Shown: in pieces, positions 7,533-17,235 of the stretch | Layout: every line of letters starts with the position of its first letter | Numbering within the stretch: the first letter of the stretch is position 1 | Origin: an uncultured Muribaculaceae bacterium | GTDB lineage: Bacteria; Bacteroidota; Bacteroidia; Bacteroidales; Muribaculaceae | Direction of reading: 5' to 3' | Assembly (NCBI GenBank): GCA_910589425.1 | Contig: CAJUSZ010000015.1 | Span: 1-57,319 of the forward strand | DNA: 57,319 nt | Made by a program: the position numbers and the translations under genes | The notes under the pieces: generated by a model | The model's input: only the letters and a program-made list of their open reading frames with translations | The model's database searches: none | What the model was told of the DNA's origin: nothing

Positions 7533-8880
7533 GTCCGTTGCCGGAGTGGAATACCTTTTCCCCGGCCACATAAGTGGCTTTGATTACTTTTGCAGGCGAA
7601 AGTGTTTGCAATACAAACAGTTTCTGGAAGATGTCGGTAACCGATTGCAACCGCCATTCTGTGAATGAGTCCGGTTTCAAATCAATCACTGTCATATCGG
7701 CTTCGTAGCCGGGGGCTATGGATCCTATCCGGTCGTCAAGCCTGAGGGCGCGTGCCCCTCCTCTTGTGGCCAGATAGAAAGACCGGAGGGCGTCTATACC
7801 CCGGGCGTGGAGCATGCCGACCTTGTAGGCTTCCCCCAGTTGCCGGAGGACCGAGAAGTTTGTCCCGGCTCCTATGTCGGTGCCTATCCCGAAAGCCACA
7901 TTATGTGCCACGGCGTCCCACCACCGGAATTGCCCGTCTCCAAGGAACAGATTCGACGAGGGGCAATGGAGGGCCGACGCGCCGGCTTTGCCGATCATCT
8001 CCCATTCAGCCGGGCTTACGATGCAGCAGTGGGCGAGAAGGGATCTGTCTCCGAGCAATCCGAACCGCCGGTAGACGTCGGTATAGTTTTCAGCGTCAGG
8101 AAACAATTCCTTCACCCATCTGATCTCATCTTCAGACTCGTCGAGATGAGTGTGCATGTAGACGCCTTGCTGGAGGTACCGCTGATAAAGATCTCCGGCA
8201 AGCGAGAGCTGCCCGGGGGTGCTTGTCGGGGCAAATCTCGGTATGACGGCGTAAAGCTGTCTCCCGCGTCCGTGCCATCGTTTCAGAAGCCTTTCCGCAG
8301 TCTCGACGGATTCTTCAGCCGATTTGTCTTTCAGGCTGTCCGGAAGGTTTCTGTCTTGAAGCACTTTGCCGCATATCATGCGGGTGCCTGCGCGTTCGGA
8401 TTCCTCGAAAAACGCGTCTACAGAGCTTTCAAAAGTGGTTGCGAAGACATTGGCTGTTGTTGTTCCGTTGGCAAGGAGCTGGCCGATGAAGATCCGTGCC
8501 GTTTTTGCCGCATGTTCCTTGTCGGCGAACATGGCTTCGGTCGGGAATGTATATGTGTTCAACCAGTCGAGAAGAGTCTCGCCGAAAGACCCTACCATCG
8601 GAGCCTGGACATAATGTGCATGGCAATCGATGAATCCTGGCATGATCAATGCGTCGTCGGAATATTGTTCGGTATGCGTTATGTCAGGATACCGTTTCTT
8701 GATGGACTGAGTGTGGTCCACATCTATGATTTTTCCATTTCCGATGACAGCTGTTCCGTCCTTGAAGTAGTCGATGCATGATTCCGGGTCGTCTGAAAGG
8801 AATGGATCGGCTTTGAATGAGAGAATCTGTCCGCGTATGGCTTTCAGTGTGGAATTATCCTGATTGGTAACGATATTCAT
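7528..8880 (-). CDS. guaD: Guanine deaminase
   Basis: GuaD hydrolyses guanine to xanthine and ammonia in purine salvage. The 450-residue protein is an amidohydrolase with the metal-binding HxH at His87/His89 (PGFIDCHAHYVQ), a third His in YMHTHLDES, a fourth in LLAHCC, and the metal-binding Asp in GIGTDIGAGTNFS. CPSSNLFLGDG is characteristic of guanine deaminases. Length is normal. It lies downstream of lgt on the same strand, but a hairpin at 8927-8959 separates them. Confidence 0.93.
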   Translation of the reverse strand: MNIVTNQDNSTLKAIRGQILSFKADPFLSDDPESCIDYFKDGTAVIGNGKIIDVDHTQSIKKRYPDITHTEQYSDDALIMPGFIDCHAHYVQAPMVGSFGETLLDWLNTYTFPTEAMFADKEHAAKTARIFIGQLLANGTTTANVFATTFESSVDAFFEESERAGTRMICGKVLQDRNLPDSLKDKSAEESVETAERLLKRWHGRGRQLYAVIPRFAPTSTPGQLSLAGDLYQRYLQQGVYMHTHLDESEDEIRWVKELFPDAENYTDVYRRFGLLGDRSLLAHCCIVSPAEWEMIGKAGASALHCPSSNLFLGDGQFRWWDAVAHNVAFGIGTDIGAGTNFSVLRQLGEAYKVGMLHARGIDALRSFYLATRGGARALRLDDRIGSIAPGYEADMTVIDLKPDSFTEWRLQSVTDIFQKLFVLQTLSPAKVIKATYVAGEKVFHSGNGL

Positions 8881-8926
8881 TGTAGCTTGGTCTTTATGTG
8901 TAGATGCGGTTAAAGGGGGGGAGAAA

Positions 8927-8959
8927 GCGGCCGGACATCCTTTGTTGGAGTCCGGCCGC
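8927..8959 (-). terminator. Hairpin between lgt and guaD
   Basis: Arms GCGGCCGGAC at 8927-8936 and the complement at 8950-8959 form a GC-rich 10-bp stem with a 13-nt loop. On the minus strand it is followed by TTTCT. It sits 35 nt after the lgt stop and probably ends or attenuates that transcript. Confidence 0.55.
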
Positions 8960-8994
8960 CGCGTGTCTTTAGAAACGTATGGATCGAATCTGCG

Positions 8995-9858
8995 TTATTT
9001 GCGGGATGCTTTTGAACTGGAATCTTCCGGAGCGAACCGGTTGGGGAAATCCCAGTGTTGTCTGGGATGGACAAGCGCCCATATCACAAGGAACACTCCG
9101 AGGAGAATAAACGGGATCGACAGCATCTGCCCGAGATTCATGCCGTATTGGGCAATCAGATTGTATTCTGATTCAACCTGATTGTTCTTGATATATTCGA
9201 TCAGAAATCTCGGAAGGAAAATGCCGATGAAGAACACTCCGGTGATGAGCCAGGGTCTTTCCTCCGCATTGCGTTTCCAATACATCCACATCAGGACTGC
9301 GAAAAGGATGAAATAGCACCCCGCTTCGTAGAGCTGGGTGGGATGTGCGGGGAGTGTCTCTCCGTTGCGCACGAAAATGAATCCCCAGGGCAACGAGGTG
9401 TAGGTGCCGTAGATCTCGGAATTCATAAGATTGCCTAACCTTATGAGTCCTGCCACGAGAGCAACCGGGACGACAATCTTGTCGAATGTCCATGATGCCG
9501 GCTTCTTGCTGACGCACCACGAGAAGATAAACAGTCCGATTATATTTGCCAAAGTCCCCCCGTGGCTTGCGAGTCCTCCCTCCCAGATCTTCAGTATTTC
9601 CGATGGATGGGCGGAATAATAGTCCCATTCGTAGAAGAATACGTGTCCGAGGCGTGAACCCACAAGGGTAGCCACTACAAGATAAGTCAGCAGAATCCCG
9701 AGCCATCTCTCGGGAGCGCCTTCGTGGCGGAACATTCGGCTGACTATATCGTAGCCGACTATGAATCCTATCGCGAAAGCGAGTCCGTACCATCTGACTG
9801 ATACGGGACCGAGACTGAATATGACTGGACTTGCGTCCCAGACTATGGCAGAGAGCAT
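8995..9858 (-). CDS. lgt: Prolipoprotein diacylglyceryl transferase
   Basis: Lgt transfers diacylglyceryl from phosphatidylglycerol to the lipobox Cys of prolipoproteins, in the inner membrane. The 287-residue protein has about seven membrane segments and the family motifs SVRWYGLAFAIGF, the HGG segment (GGLASHGG), and the RLGNLMNSEIYG signature with the essential Arg, Asn and Glu. PTQLYEAG is also conserved. The C-terminal 25 residues are hydrophilic and variable. It follows ackA after 54 nt that hold a GC-rich inverted repeat. Its activity underlies the lipoproteins in this window. Confidence 0.96.
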   Translation of the reverse strand: MLSAIVWDASPVIFSLGPVSVRWYGLAFAIGFIVGYDIVSRMFRHEGAPERWLGILLTYLVVATLVGSRLGHVFFYEWDYYSAHPSEILKIWEGGLASHGGTLANIIGLFIFSWCVSKKPASWTFDKIVVPVALVAGLIRLGNLMNSEIYGTYTSLPWGFIFVRNGETLPAHPTQLYEAGCYFILFAVLMWMYWKRNAEERPWLITGVFFIGIFLPRFLIEYIKNNQVESEYNLIAQYGMNLGQMLSIPFILLGVFLVIWALVHPRQHWDFPNRFAPEDSSSKASRK

Positions 9859-9872
9859 AATTTTCCGGTTGT

Positions 9873-9900
9873 CGCAGGCCGGATCACAGCCCGGCCTGCG
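9873..9900. repeat. GC-rich inverted repeat between ackA and lgt
   Basis: Arms CGCAGGCCGG (9873-9882) and its exact complement (9891-9900) enclose an 8-nt loop. No U-tract follows on either strand, so it may be an RNA-stabilising 3' structure for pta-ackA and not a true terminator. Confidence 0.5.
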
Positions 9901-9912
9901 GTGATGTTGATT

Positions 9913-11109
9913 TTACTTGCCTACGATCATCGCGGTGTCCTGAGCGATGACGAGTTCCTCGTCGGTCGGGATAACCACTACTTTAACCTTGGAATCTTCG
10001 CCCGAAATGACAGTTTCCTTGCCTCTTGAGCGGTTGGCTTCCTTATTGAGTGTGATGCCCATGAAAGCGAGTTTCTCACAGATGGCCTCGCGCAGCTCGG
10101 GTGAGTTTTCACCGACACCGGCTGTGAAGACGATCACGTCAACACCTCCGAGAGCGGCTGTGTATGCTCCGATATATTTAAGGATGCGGTATTCATACAT
10201 GTCCATGGCGAGCTTGGCACGTTCGTTGCCGGCTGCGATGGCGTCTTCGATGTCGCGCATGTCGGAAGAGATTCCGCTTATGCCAAGCACACCGCTCTTC
10301 TTGTTGATTACGTTGCCAAGAGCGTCGGCGTCAAGGTTCTCGCACTTCATGAGATATGTGAGCGCTCCCGGATCGACGTCGCCCACACGGGTGCCCATCA
10401 TAAGTCCCTCGGTAGGAGTCAGACCCATTGATGTGTCCACGCATTTGCCGTCAGCCACGGCCGCGATGCTTGCGCCGTTGCCGATGTGGCATGTGATGAT
10501 GCGAGTCTTGTCGTAGTCAAGGCCGAGGAATTCGCAGGCGCGGCGGCTCACATAACGATGGCTTGTGCCGTGGAAGCCGTAACGGCGCACACCGAATTTC
10601 TCGTAGTCCTCGTAGGGGAGGGCATACATGAAAGCCTTGGCGGGCATTGTCTGGTGGAAGGCGGTGTCGAACACTGCTACCTGAGGCACTCCGGGGATCA
10701 GGTCTGTAACAGCCTCGATGCCGGTTATGTTGGCCGGATTATGAAGCGGGGCGACGGGATAGCATTCCTTTACTTTCTCGATCACTTCAGGCGTGATCAG
10801 AACGGATTTGTTGAATTTCTCCATGCCATGCACCACGCGGTGGCCTACGGCCTGGATCTCGTCGAAGCTCTTGATCACGCCCTCTTTCGGGTCTGTGAGG
10901 ATCTTGAGTACATTTTTTACGGCTTCCTTGTGGTCGGGCATACTTACCACGATGGTCTCCTTGGAGCCGTCGGTGCGCTTGAACTTCAGGAATGAGTCGG
11001 GCAGACCGATTTTTTCTACTCCACCTTCGGCAAGTACATCTCCGCCAGTGGATTCGATAAGTTTGTATTTTACGCTGCTGCTTCCGCAGTTGAGAACGAG
11101 AATTTTCAT
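9913..11109 (-). CDS. ackA: Acetate kinase
   Basis: AckA interconverts acetyl phosphate plus ADP with acetate plus ATP, the energy-yielding end of acetate fermentation. The 398-residue protein begins with the phosphotransferase signature LNCGSSSVKY; GYRRYGFHGTSHRYV and the active-site HIGNGASIAAV and DTSMGLTPTEG segments are present. Length is typical. It follows pta by 71 nt, the usual pair for substrate-level phosphorylation. Confidence 0.98.
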   Translation of the reverse strand: MKILVLNCGSSSVKYKLIESTGGDVLAEGGVEKIGLPDSFLKFKRTDGSKETIVVSMPDHKEAVKNVLKILTDPKEGVIKSFDEIQAVGHRVVHGMEKFNKSVLITPEVIEKVKECYPVAPLHNPANITGIEAVTDLIPGVPQVAVFDTAFHQTMPAKAFMYALPYEDYEKFGVRRYGFHGTSHRYVSRRACEFLGLDYDKTRIITCHIGNGASIAAVADGKCVDTSMGLTPTEGLMMGTRVGDVDPGALTYLMKCENLDADALGNVINKKSGVLGISGISSDMRDIEDAIAAGNERAKLAMDMYEYRILKYIGAYTAALGGVDVIVFTAGVGENSPELREAICEKLAFMGITLNKEANRSRGKETVISGEDSKVKVVVIPTDEELVIAQDTAMIVGK

Positions 11110-11180
11110 TTTTCGGGATTTGTTGTGTTCAGTTCATTTTTTGACTACACGCATGTCTCTTCCGGAGACCTCGGATGTAA

Positions 11181-12194
11181 TCAGAGGTTTTTGTCGCCGA
11201 TAGCCTGGTTGCAGGTTACGATGATTGTGTTGACGATGTCTTCGACGGTGGCTCCGCGCGAAAGGTCATTGACAGGAGCTGCAAGACCCTGGAGGATCGG
11301 GCCTACGGCACCGGCACCGGCGAGACGCTGAACGAGCTTGTAGGCAATGTTACCGACGCTCAGATTCGGGAATATCAATGTGTTGGCATTTCCGGCCACA
11401 TCGCTGTCCGGTGCTTTCTTGGAGGCGACGGAGGGAACGATTGCCGCGTCGCTCTGCATTTCGCCGTCTACCTTGAGGGTGGGGTCGAGCTGTTTCACAA
11501 GTTCAGTTGCCTCACGCACCTTGTCCACCTCCTCGTGGCTTGCGCTGCCGCGGGTCGAGAAGCTGAGCATGGCCACACGCGGATCGAGTCCTGCGATATC
11601 TTTTGTGGTCTTGGCTGTGGATATGGCGATCTGAGCCAGTTCCTCTTTTGTGGGATCAGGAACAACGGCGCAGTCTGCGAATATGAGCATGTGGTCGTCG
11701 CCATAAGGCACATTCTCGGGCAGGAGCATGATGAACGCACCGCTGACCACGTTGATGCCGGGACGGGTTTTCAGCACCTGGAATGCAGCGCGGAGTACGC
11801 TCGATGTGGGGCTGAGCGCGCCAGCCACCATGCAGTCGGCATCGCCGGCCTTGATCATGAGACATCCAAGGTAGAGGGGATTCTTCACAGTGTAGCGTGC
11901 GTCTTCGAGCGACACGCCTTTTTTCTTGCGGAGTTCTTTGAAAAGTTCCGCGTATTTTTCGGTGAATTCCTTGTCGTCGGGGTTGTGGAATTCTGCTTTT
12001 TCGATGTTTTTGAGTCCGAGCTTCTCAGCTTCGGCAATTGTTTCCTCGCGCTTGCCGAGGAAAACGACCTGCGCCAGTCCGGCTTCGATCACCTGGTCTG
12101 CTGCCTGGAGAGTGCGGGGTTCGAGGGATTCGGGGAGCACGAGACGCTGCGGGTGCTCTTTGGCTTTCTTGGTAAGACGTTCAAAGAGTGTCAT
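11181..12194 (-). CDS. pta: Phosphate acetyltransferase (short form)
   Basis: Pta converts acetyl-CoA and phosphate to acetyl phosphate for AckA. The 337-residue protein is the short catalytic form (PTA_PTB domain only), starting MTLFERLTKKAKE and including RLVLPESLEPRTLQAA, CMVAGALSPTSSVLRAAF and the C-terminal FPNLSVGNIAYKLVQRLAGA. The frame is open 58 codons further upstream, but that extension is hydrophobic, unlike the family, and contains the promoter, so the ATG at 12194 is used. Confidence 0.97.
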   Translation of the reverse strand: MTLFERLTKKAKEHPQRLVLPESLEPRTLQAADQVIEAGLAQVVFLGKREETIAEAEKLGLKNIEKAEFHNPDDKEFTEKYAELFKELRKKKGVSLEDARYTVKNPLYLGCLMIKAGDADCMVAGALSPTSSVLRAAFQVLKTRPGINVVSGAFIMLLPENVPYGDDHMLIFADCAVVPDPTKEELAQIAISTAKTTKDIAGLDPRVAMLSFSTRGSASHEEVDKVREATELVKQLDPTLKVDGEMQSDAAIVPSVASKKAPDSDVAGNANTLIFPNLSVGNIAYKLVQRLAGAGAVGPILQGLAAPVNDLSRGATVEDIVNTIIVTCNQAIGDKNL

Positions 12195-12230
12195 GATATT
12201 TGTGTTGTTTGGGTTTTTCAAGTTATTCTG

Positions 12231-12238
12231 CAAAATTA
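12231..12238 (-). promoter_or_regulatory. -7 element of the pta-ackA promoter
   Basis: TAATTTTG on the minus strand is 37 nt upstream of the pta start. The position 19 nt further upstream reads TTTC, a near match to the -33 TTTG. Transcription would begin near 12225. Confidence 0.55.
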
Positions 12239-12384
12239 ACAAAAGCTGCTGTAATAGGAAAATATTAGGAGCTAAAAATAGAGGCGTCCGTGTCGCTTGA
12301 ATCGGAAATGGATGGAAAAAAGGGTTTATATGGATTTTTTTTGTTAACTTTACGCACCGATTTTTCATTTAACCCTAAGCATTC

Positions 12385-15138
12385 ATGAGCGAAGAAAACG
12401 ATATCAGAGACATCGAGGAGCCTGATGTTGAATCCGCAGAGGATCAGTGGCTGGCTGAAAAGGCTGCGTCCGACATACCGGCTGCAGGAAAGCCAGATTA
12501 CAATGTGCCGGGAGATGGCGACCGACGCACGCTTCTGTCCGGGATGTTCCGCAACTGGTATCTCGAATATGCCAGCTATGTGATTCTTGAGCGCGCCGTA
12601 CCCCATATAGAGGATGGACTGAAGCCGGTGCAGAGGAGGATTCTTCATGCAATGCAGACCACGGACAATGGCCGCTTCAACAAAGTGGCGGGCATTGTCG
12701 GAGAGACAATGAAATATCACCCCCACGGTGATGCTTCGATCGGCGATGCCCTTGTCCAGCTCGGACAGAAGGAATTGCTCATCGACACCCAAGGAAACTG
12801 GGGTAATATATTGACCGGCGATCAGGCGGCCGCTACCCGTTACATCGAAGCCCGGCTGTCTGAATTTGCCCTGGAGACGCTTTTCAGTCCTAAGATCACG
12901 GAATGGATGCCGTCATACGACGGGGTGCGCCGTGAGCCTGTTACACTTCCCGTAAAGTTCCCGCTGCTTCTCAGCCAGGGGGTGGAGGGAATCGCAGTCG
13001 GACTGTCATCAAAAATACTTCCCCACAATTTCAACGAGATAATTGACGCAGCCATTTCCTATCTGCGCAATGAACCGTTCTCGCTTCTCCCTGATTTCCA
13101 GACAGGGGGTCTGCTTGATGCCACGCGCTACAACGACGGGGCTCGGGGAGGAAGCGTCAAAGTGCGCGCGAAGATCGAGAAAATAGACAGCAAGACTCTC
13201 GCCATCACCGAGACACCGTTCGGCAAGACCACTTCCTCGCTTATATCCTCGATCATCGGTGCGCAGGAAAAAGGAAAAATCAAAATCCGCAAGGTGGACG
13301 ACAACACATCCGCCTCGGCCAATATCATAGTGCATCTCGCTCCCGGGACATCGAGCGACAAGACCATCGACGCGCTTTATGCATTTACGGATTGTGAGGT
13401 GAGCATTTCGCCCAACTGCTGTGTGATATGGGACAGCAAACCGCGCTTCCTGACTGTCAGCGATGTGTTGCGCTTCAGCGTGGACCATACACAGGAGATG
13501 CTTCATCAGGAACTCGAGATAAAACTCGGGGAGACACAGGAGGCGAGGCTTTACGCCTCGCTGGAGAAAATATTCATAGAGGAGCGTATCTACAAAGATC
13601 GCGAATATGAGGAGGCCCGTAGCAGCGACGATGCCGTGGCGCATGTGGACAAGAGACTCGAACCCTTTAAACCTTCATTTTACAGGGAGATCACGAAAGA
13701 TGATATTCTTAAGCTGTGGAAACTTCCGTTCGAGCGCATATTCAAGTTCAATTCTGAGAAAGCCGACGATAAGATAGCGGAATTGAACCGAGAGGTTGAC
13801 AGGCTCCAGCACGACATGGAGCATATCGTGGACTACACAGTGGCATGGTACGAGCATCTGAAGAAAAACTATGGCTCACGGTTCCCGCGCCGTACTACGG
13901 TCAGAGGGTTCGATTCGATTGAGGCTGCAAAGGTGGCCGAGGCCAACAAGCGTTTCTATTTCGACAAGGAGGGATGTTTCATCGGCACCGGTCTGAAGGA
14001 TGGTCAGTTCCTTTTCACTTGCTCGGATCTGGACGACATTCTCATCATCTACAGAAACGGTGTCTACAAGACAGTCAAGGTGTCCGAAAAACTTTATATC
14101 GGAAAGAAAGGCACTAAGGTGGAATATATCGGAGTGTTCAAGAAAGGGGATAAGCGCACTGTCTATAACATCATCTACCGTAATGGCAAGGAGGGATTCT
14201 ACTATAAGAAGCGGTGTTGCATAACCGGTCTTACACGCGAGAAAGAATATGACCTGACAAAGGGATTGCCCGGCTCCAGGCTCGAATGGCTGAGTGTGAA
14301 TCCAAATGGAGAGGCGGAGATTGTGAAAGTCAGTCTTAAGGACACTCCCGACGCTGCCGGAAGAAAGCCGCGTTCCCATCAGGTGCAGGTCAATTTTGCC
14401 GAGCTGGAGATCAAGGGCAAGGAGGCGCTTGGAAACCTCGTTACCAAATACTCCGTCAGCGGGGCGTCGCTTCTGGAGAAAGGAGCAAGCACCCTGGGCG
14501 GCCGTGAGGTGTGGTTCGACCGCGATGTGCTGAGGTTGAATTACGATGGACGAGGAGAGAGCCTCGGTATTTTCCAGGGAGATGACAAGGTGTTGGTAAT
14601 AACTGCATCAGGCGATTTCTATACGACGGACTATTCCGATTCAAACCATTATGACGACAATATTTTCCGCATAGTCAAGTTTGATCCCGCCAAGGTATGG
14701 ACAATGGCTCTTTATGATGCGTCGTTCGGATTCCCTTATCTGAAGAGGTTCAGATTTGAGGTTTCGGCAAAGCCTCAGAGATTTGTGGGAAGCGAGGAGG
14801 GATCAAGCATTATCCTTCTGACCGACACTCCGTATCCAAGACTGCGATTCACATTCGGCGGAAGTGATTCGGTAAGGCCTCCGCTTGAGATAGAGGCTGA
14901 TGAGTTTATCGGGGTCAAGAGCTTCAAGGCAAAGGGTAAGCGCATATCCCTCTTCAAGATAGAAAGCACCGAAGAGCTTGAACCGACTAAGATCCCGGAA
15001 GAACCAGAGCCTGAGGACGTGGAGTCCGGGAAGTCTGCGCAGATGCCTGAGGACGCTTCCTCCGAGGAAGATCAGAAGGATCATGCACGGATTGTGCAGG
15101 GAGATCTGTTTGACGGCATGGCCGATGAAAATCAATAA
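12385..15138 (+). CDS. parC: DNA topoisomerase IV subunit A (ParC-type)
   Basis: The 917-residue protein is a type IIA topoisomerase A subunit. The catalytic Tyr is Tyr153 in AATRYIEARLSE; the preceding YHPHGDASIGDAL is the helix contacted by quinolones. The C-terminal half is a beta-pinwheel region, but I see no GyrA box (QRRGGxG), which argues for decatenating topoisomerase IV over gyrase. The N-terminal 40 residues and the last 60 are acidic, disordered tails. ParE is not in the window. A TAACTTTA element 32 nt upstream may be the -7 promoter box. It is followed after 8 nt by an envelope protein gene. Confidence 0.92.
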   Translation: MSEENDIRDIEEPDVESAEDQWLAEKAASDIPAAGKPDYNVPGDGDRRTLLSGMFRNWYLEYASYVILERAVPHIEDGLKPVQRRILHAMQTTDNGRFNKVAGIVGETMKYHPHGDASIGDALVQLGQKELLIDTQGNWGNILTGDQAAATRYIEARLSEFALETLFSPKITEWMPSYDGVRREPVTLPVKFPLLLSQGVEGIAVGLSSKILPHNFNEIIDAAISYLRNEPFSLLPDFQTGGLLDATRYNDGARGGSVKVRAKIEKIDSKTLAITETPFGKTTSSLISSIIGAQEKGKIKIRKVDDNTSASANIIVHLAPGTSSDKTIDALYAFTDCEVSISPNCCVIWDSKPRFLTVSDVLRFSVDHTQEMLHQELEIKLGETQEARLYASLEKIFIEERIYKDREYEEARSSDDAVAHVDKRLEPFKPSFYREITKDDILKLWKLPFERIFKFNSEKADDKIAELNREVDRLQHDMEHIVDYTVAWYEHLKKNYGSRFPRRTTVRGFDSIEAAKVAEANKRFYFDKEGCFIGTGLKDGQFLFTCSDLDDILIIYRNGVYKTVKVSEKLYIGKKGTKVEYIGVFKKGDKRTVYNIIYRNGKEGFYYKKRCCITGLTREKEYDLTKGLPGSRLEWLSVNPNGEAEIVKVSLKDTPDAAGRKPRSHQVQVNFAELEIKGKEALGNLVTKYSVSGASLLEKGASTLGGREVWFDRDVLRLNYDGRGESLGIFQGDDKVLVITASGDFYTTDYSDSNHYDDNIFRIVKFDPAKVWTMALYDASFGFPYLKRFRFEVSAKPQRFVGSEEGSSIILLTDTPYPRLRFTFGGSDSVRPPLEIEADEFIGVKSFKAKGKRISLFKIESTEELEPTKIPEEPEPEDVESGKSAQMPEDASSEEDQKDHARIVQGDLFDGMADENQ

Positions 15139-15146
15139 AAACGGCA

Positions 15147-16067
15147 ATGATGAAAAGAATATCTGTCATAATAGCATTCATCCTGGGCATCGTGTCCGGC
15201 ATGTCAGCCTCTGCCGGCTGGCCGCCATACGACACCGGTGTCGAGCCCGAGTGTACGGCTGATTCCGTGGATCAGGCGCAGGAAACAACCATGACTTTCA
15301 AACGTCCTGTCTCGCAGATATATATGCTTGGAATTGGCGGAACCAATCTCCTCGACACATATCTGTCTCCGCTACGTTATCATGGGATAGCCATGGATCT
15401 GTCGGGTCAGTGGAGCAAAATGCTTCCGTGGATGAGGAACACATGGGTGATGCGCTTCGACGGAGGAATCGGCCTGGGCAGCGCGATGAATCCCTCGCGC
15501 ACAGCCCGGATGCTTGAGGCCGACGCGCGGTTTGCATGGGGGGTGGCATGGAGCCACCGGTTTACTTGCAAGCTTAGAGTTACAGTCGGCATGTCGGCCG
15601 ACTTAGGAGCCGGAATACTCTATCTTTCACGAAACTCCAACAATCCTGCATCGGTTAAAGCAAGAGCCGGTGTCAGTCTGACGGCGTCGGCATCGTTCCC
15701 GTTCAAGCTCGGTCGTGTGCCGGTGCTTGTAAGCGATGAGGTGAAACTTCCGTCGCTCGGACTTTTTTTCTCGCCGGAATATGGGGAGACATATTACGAA
15801 ATTTGGCTCGGCAACCATAAAGGCCTGGCGCATTGCGGATGGTGGGGCAATAATTTCGGTATCGACAATCTGTTGGCCTTCGATCTTGACATAGGCCCGT
15901 CGGCATTGAGACTCGGCTACAGATATCGGCTCGACTCATCATGGGTTTGCGGACTCAACACCCAGCTTCACCGACATTTGTTTGTGATCGGTTGGATACC
16001 CCACGGTATCGGGCTGAAACGGACACGCCCGTCGGAGAAATCCATATCCATAAATTCACTCTACTGA
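15147..16067 (+). CDS. DUF3316-like secreted protein, probable outer-membrane barrel
   Basis: The 306-residue protein has a signal peptide ending near SGMSASA. The mature sequence alternates polar and hydrophobic residues in Gly-rich strands (NTWVMRFDGGIGLGSAM, LEADARFAWGVAWSHR, ALRLGYRYRLDSSWVCG), typical of an outer-membrane beta-barrel. From memory it resembles DUF3316 proteins of Bacteroidota, whose function is unknown. It sits 8 nt after parC and 1 nt before the S41 protease gene, so the three are almost certainly co-transcribed; its second codon is also Met. Confidence 0.7.
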   Translation: MMKRISVIIAFILGIVSGMSASAGWPPYDTGVEPECTADSVDQAQETTMTFKRPVSQIYMLGIGGTNLLDTYLSPLRYHGIAMDLSGQWSKMLPWMRNTWVMRFDGGIGLGSAMNPSRTARMLEADARFAWGVAWSHRFTCKLRVTVGMSADLGAGILYLSRNSNNPASVKARAGVSLTASASFPFKLGRVPVLVSDEVKLPSLGLFFSPEYGETYYEIWLGNHKGLAHCGWWGNNFGIDNLLAFDLDIGPSALRLGYRYRLDSSWVCGLNTQLHRHLFVIGWIPHGIGLKRTRPSEKSISINSLY

Positions 16068-16068
16068 C

Positions 16069-17115
16069 ATGAAGATTCCGAGATTGATAATAAACGTGTC
16101 TCTTGCGCTGCTGGCTTCAATTTCACTTTCAGCATGCCACGACACCCCTGAGTATGCCGACGATCCCGAAGGCAATTTCAACGCGCTCTACGATGCGGTG
16201 GATAACCATTATTGTTTCTTCTCAGAAAAGGACATAGACTGGAAGGCGACCGGTGACAAATACCGGTCAAGATTGAAAAAGGATATGAACAGATTTGAGC
16301 TGTTCAGACTTTGTTCGGAGATGCTTGCCGAACTTGAGGATGGACATGTCAATCTGTCGTCGCAGTTTGATGTGAGCTATTACCGCCGATGGTGGACCGA
16401 TTATCCCCAGGATTTTAGTCTGAGGACACTCCAGCAGTATTATCTTGGCTTTGACTGGCATACAGTGAGCGGAATAATGTATAAGAAACTGGCCGGAGGC
16501 CGCGTGGGCTACATGTACTATCCGTCGTTTTCGCAAAGGATATCCGAAACGAGCCTTGACTATGTGCTTTCATCACTGGCGGATTGCGACGCGCTGATCC
16601 TCGACATACGCGACAATGGCGGTGGTTTGCTTACCAATGTGGATATCCTTGTCGGCCGGTTTATAGAAGAGGAGATATGCGGAGGATTCATCAGGCATAA
16701 GACAGGTTCGGGTCATGATGATTTCTCCAGTCCGTACGAGATCCGTTATAGTCCTGCGTCGGCCGGAAGGGTTAGGTGGCGGAAACCTGTCAGGATTTTG
16801 ACAAACAGGTCGTGCTACAGTGCGGCGAATGATTTTGTCGCTGTTATGAAAGGATTGCCCGGGGTGAGGATAATCGGAGCCAGAACCGGCGGTGGCGGAG
16901 GTCTGCCATTCTCTTCGGAACTTCCCAACGGATGGAGCGTGCGCTTTTCCGCGTGTCCGATAGCTGACCGCTACGGGATCTCAACGGAAATGGGGATAGA
17001 TCCTGATGACGGATGTGAGGTCCACGCGCCAGCTGATGAGCTTGCTCTGGGACGCGACGCGATACTTGATTTCGCCATATCTCTATCAATGACCAATGGC
17101 GCTGTTCAGGAATGA
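16069..17115 (+). CDS. S41 family peptidase lipoprotein
   Basis: The 348-residue protein is an envelope lipoprotein (LSAC, Cys23) with a C-terminal-processing-protease-like S41 domain. The core motifs are present: DILDIRDNGGG (about 178-186), the catalytic-Ser segment RSCYSAANDF with Ser251, and GARTGGGGGLP. No PDZ domain is evident; the N-terminal 30-130 region is the helical S41 N-terminal module (ALYDAVDNHYCFFSEKDIDW). Acidic residues after the Cys (HDTPEYADDPE) would suit surface or periplasmic display. It follows the barrel-like protein by 1 nt, so the two may act together. Confidence 0.88.
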   Translation: MKIPRLIINVSLALLASISLSACHDTPEYADDPEGNFNALYDAVDNHYCFFSEKDIDWKATGDKYRSRLKKDMNRFELFRLCSEMLAELEDGHVNLSSQFDVSYYRRWWTDYPQDFSLRTLQQYYLGFDWHTVSGIMYKKLAGGRVGYMYYPSFSQRISETSLDYVLSSLADCDALILDIRDNGGGLLTNVDILVGRFIEEEICGGFIRHKTGSGHDDFSSPYEIRYSPASAGRVRWRKPVRILTNRSCYSAANDFVAVMKGLPGVRIIGARTGGGGGLPFSSELPNGWSVRFSACPIADRYGISTEMGIDPDDGCEVHAPADELALGRDAILDFAISLSMTNGAVQE

Positions 17116-17235
17116 CGGTCTGTGTCCTGATCCGTCGTTCTTGTTATCTCTGAATGCAGTCCGGTGTCGAAATGGATCTTGTTCATTTCGATAGGAGAGA
17201 GCTGTCTTGCCCCTTCTATAGGGCGATGTTTTATC

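Noticed and set aside
7807..8781. Open frame of 324 codons on the plus strand opposite guaD
   Set aside because: Antisense to a well-supported guanine deaminase; Cys- and Ser-rich translation without family likeness.
11535..12239. Open frame of 234 codons opposite pta
   Set aside because: Antisense to pta and extending over its promoter; translation shows no recognised pattern.
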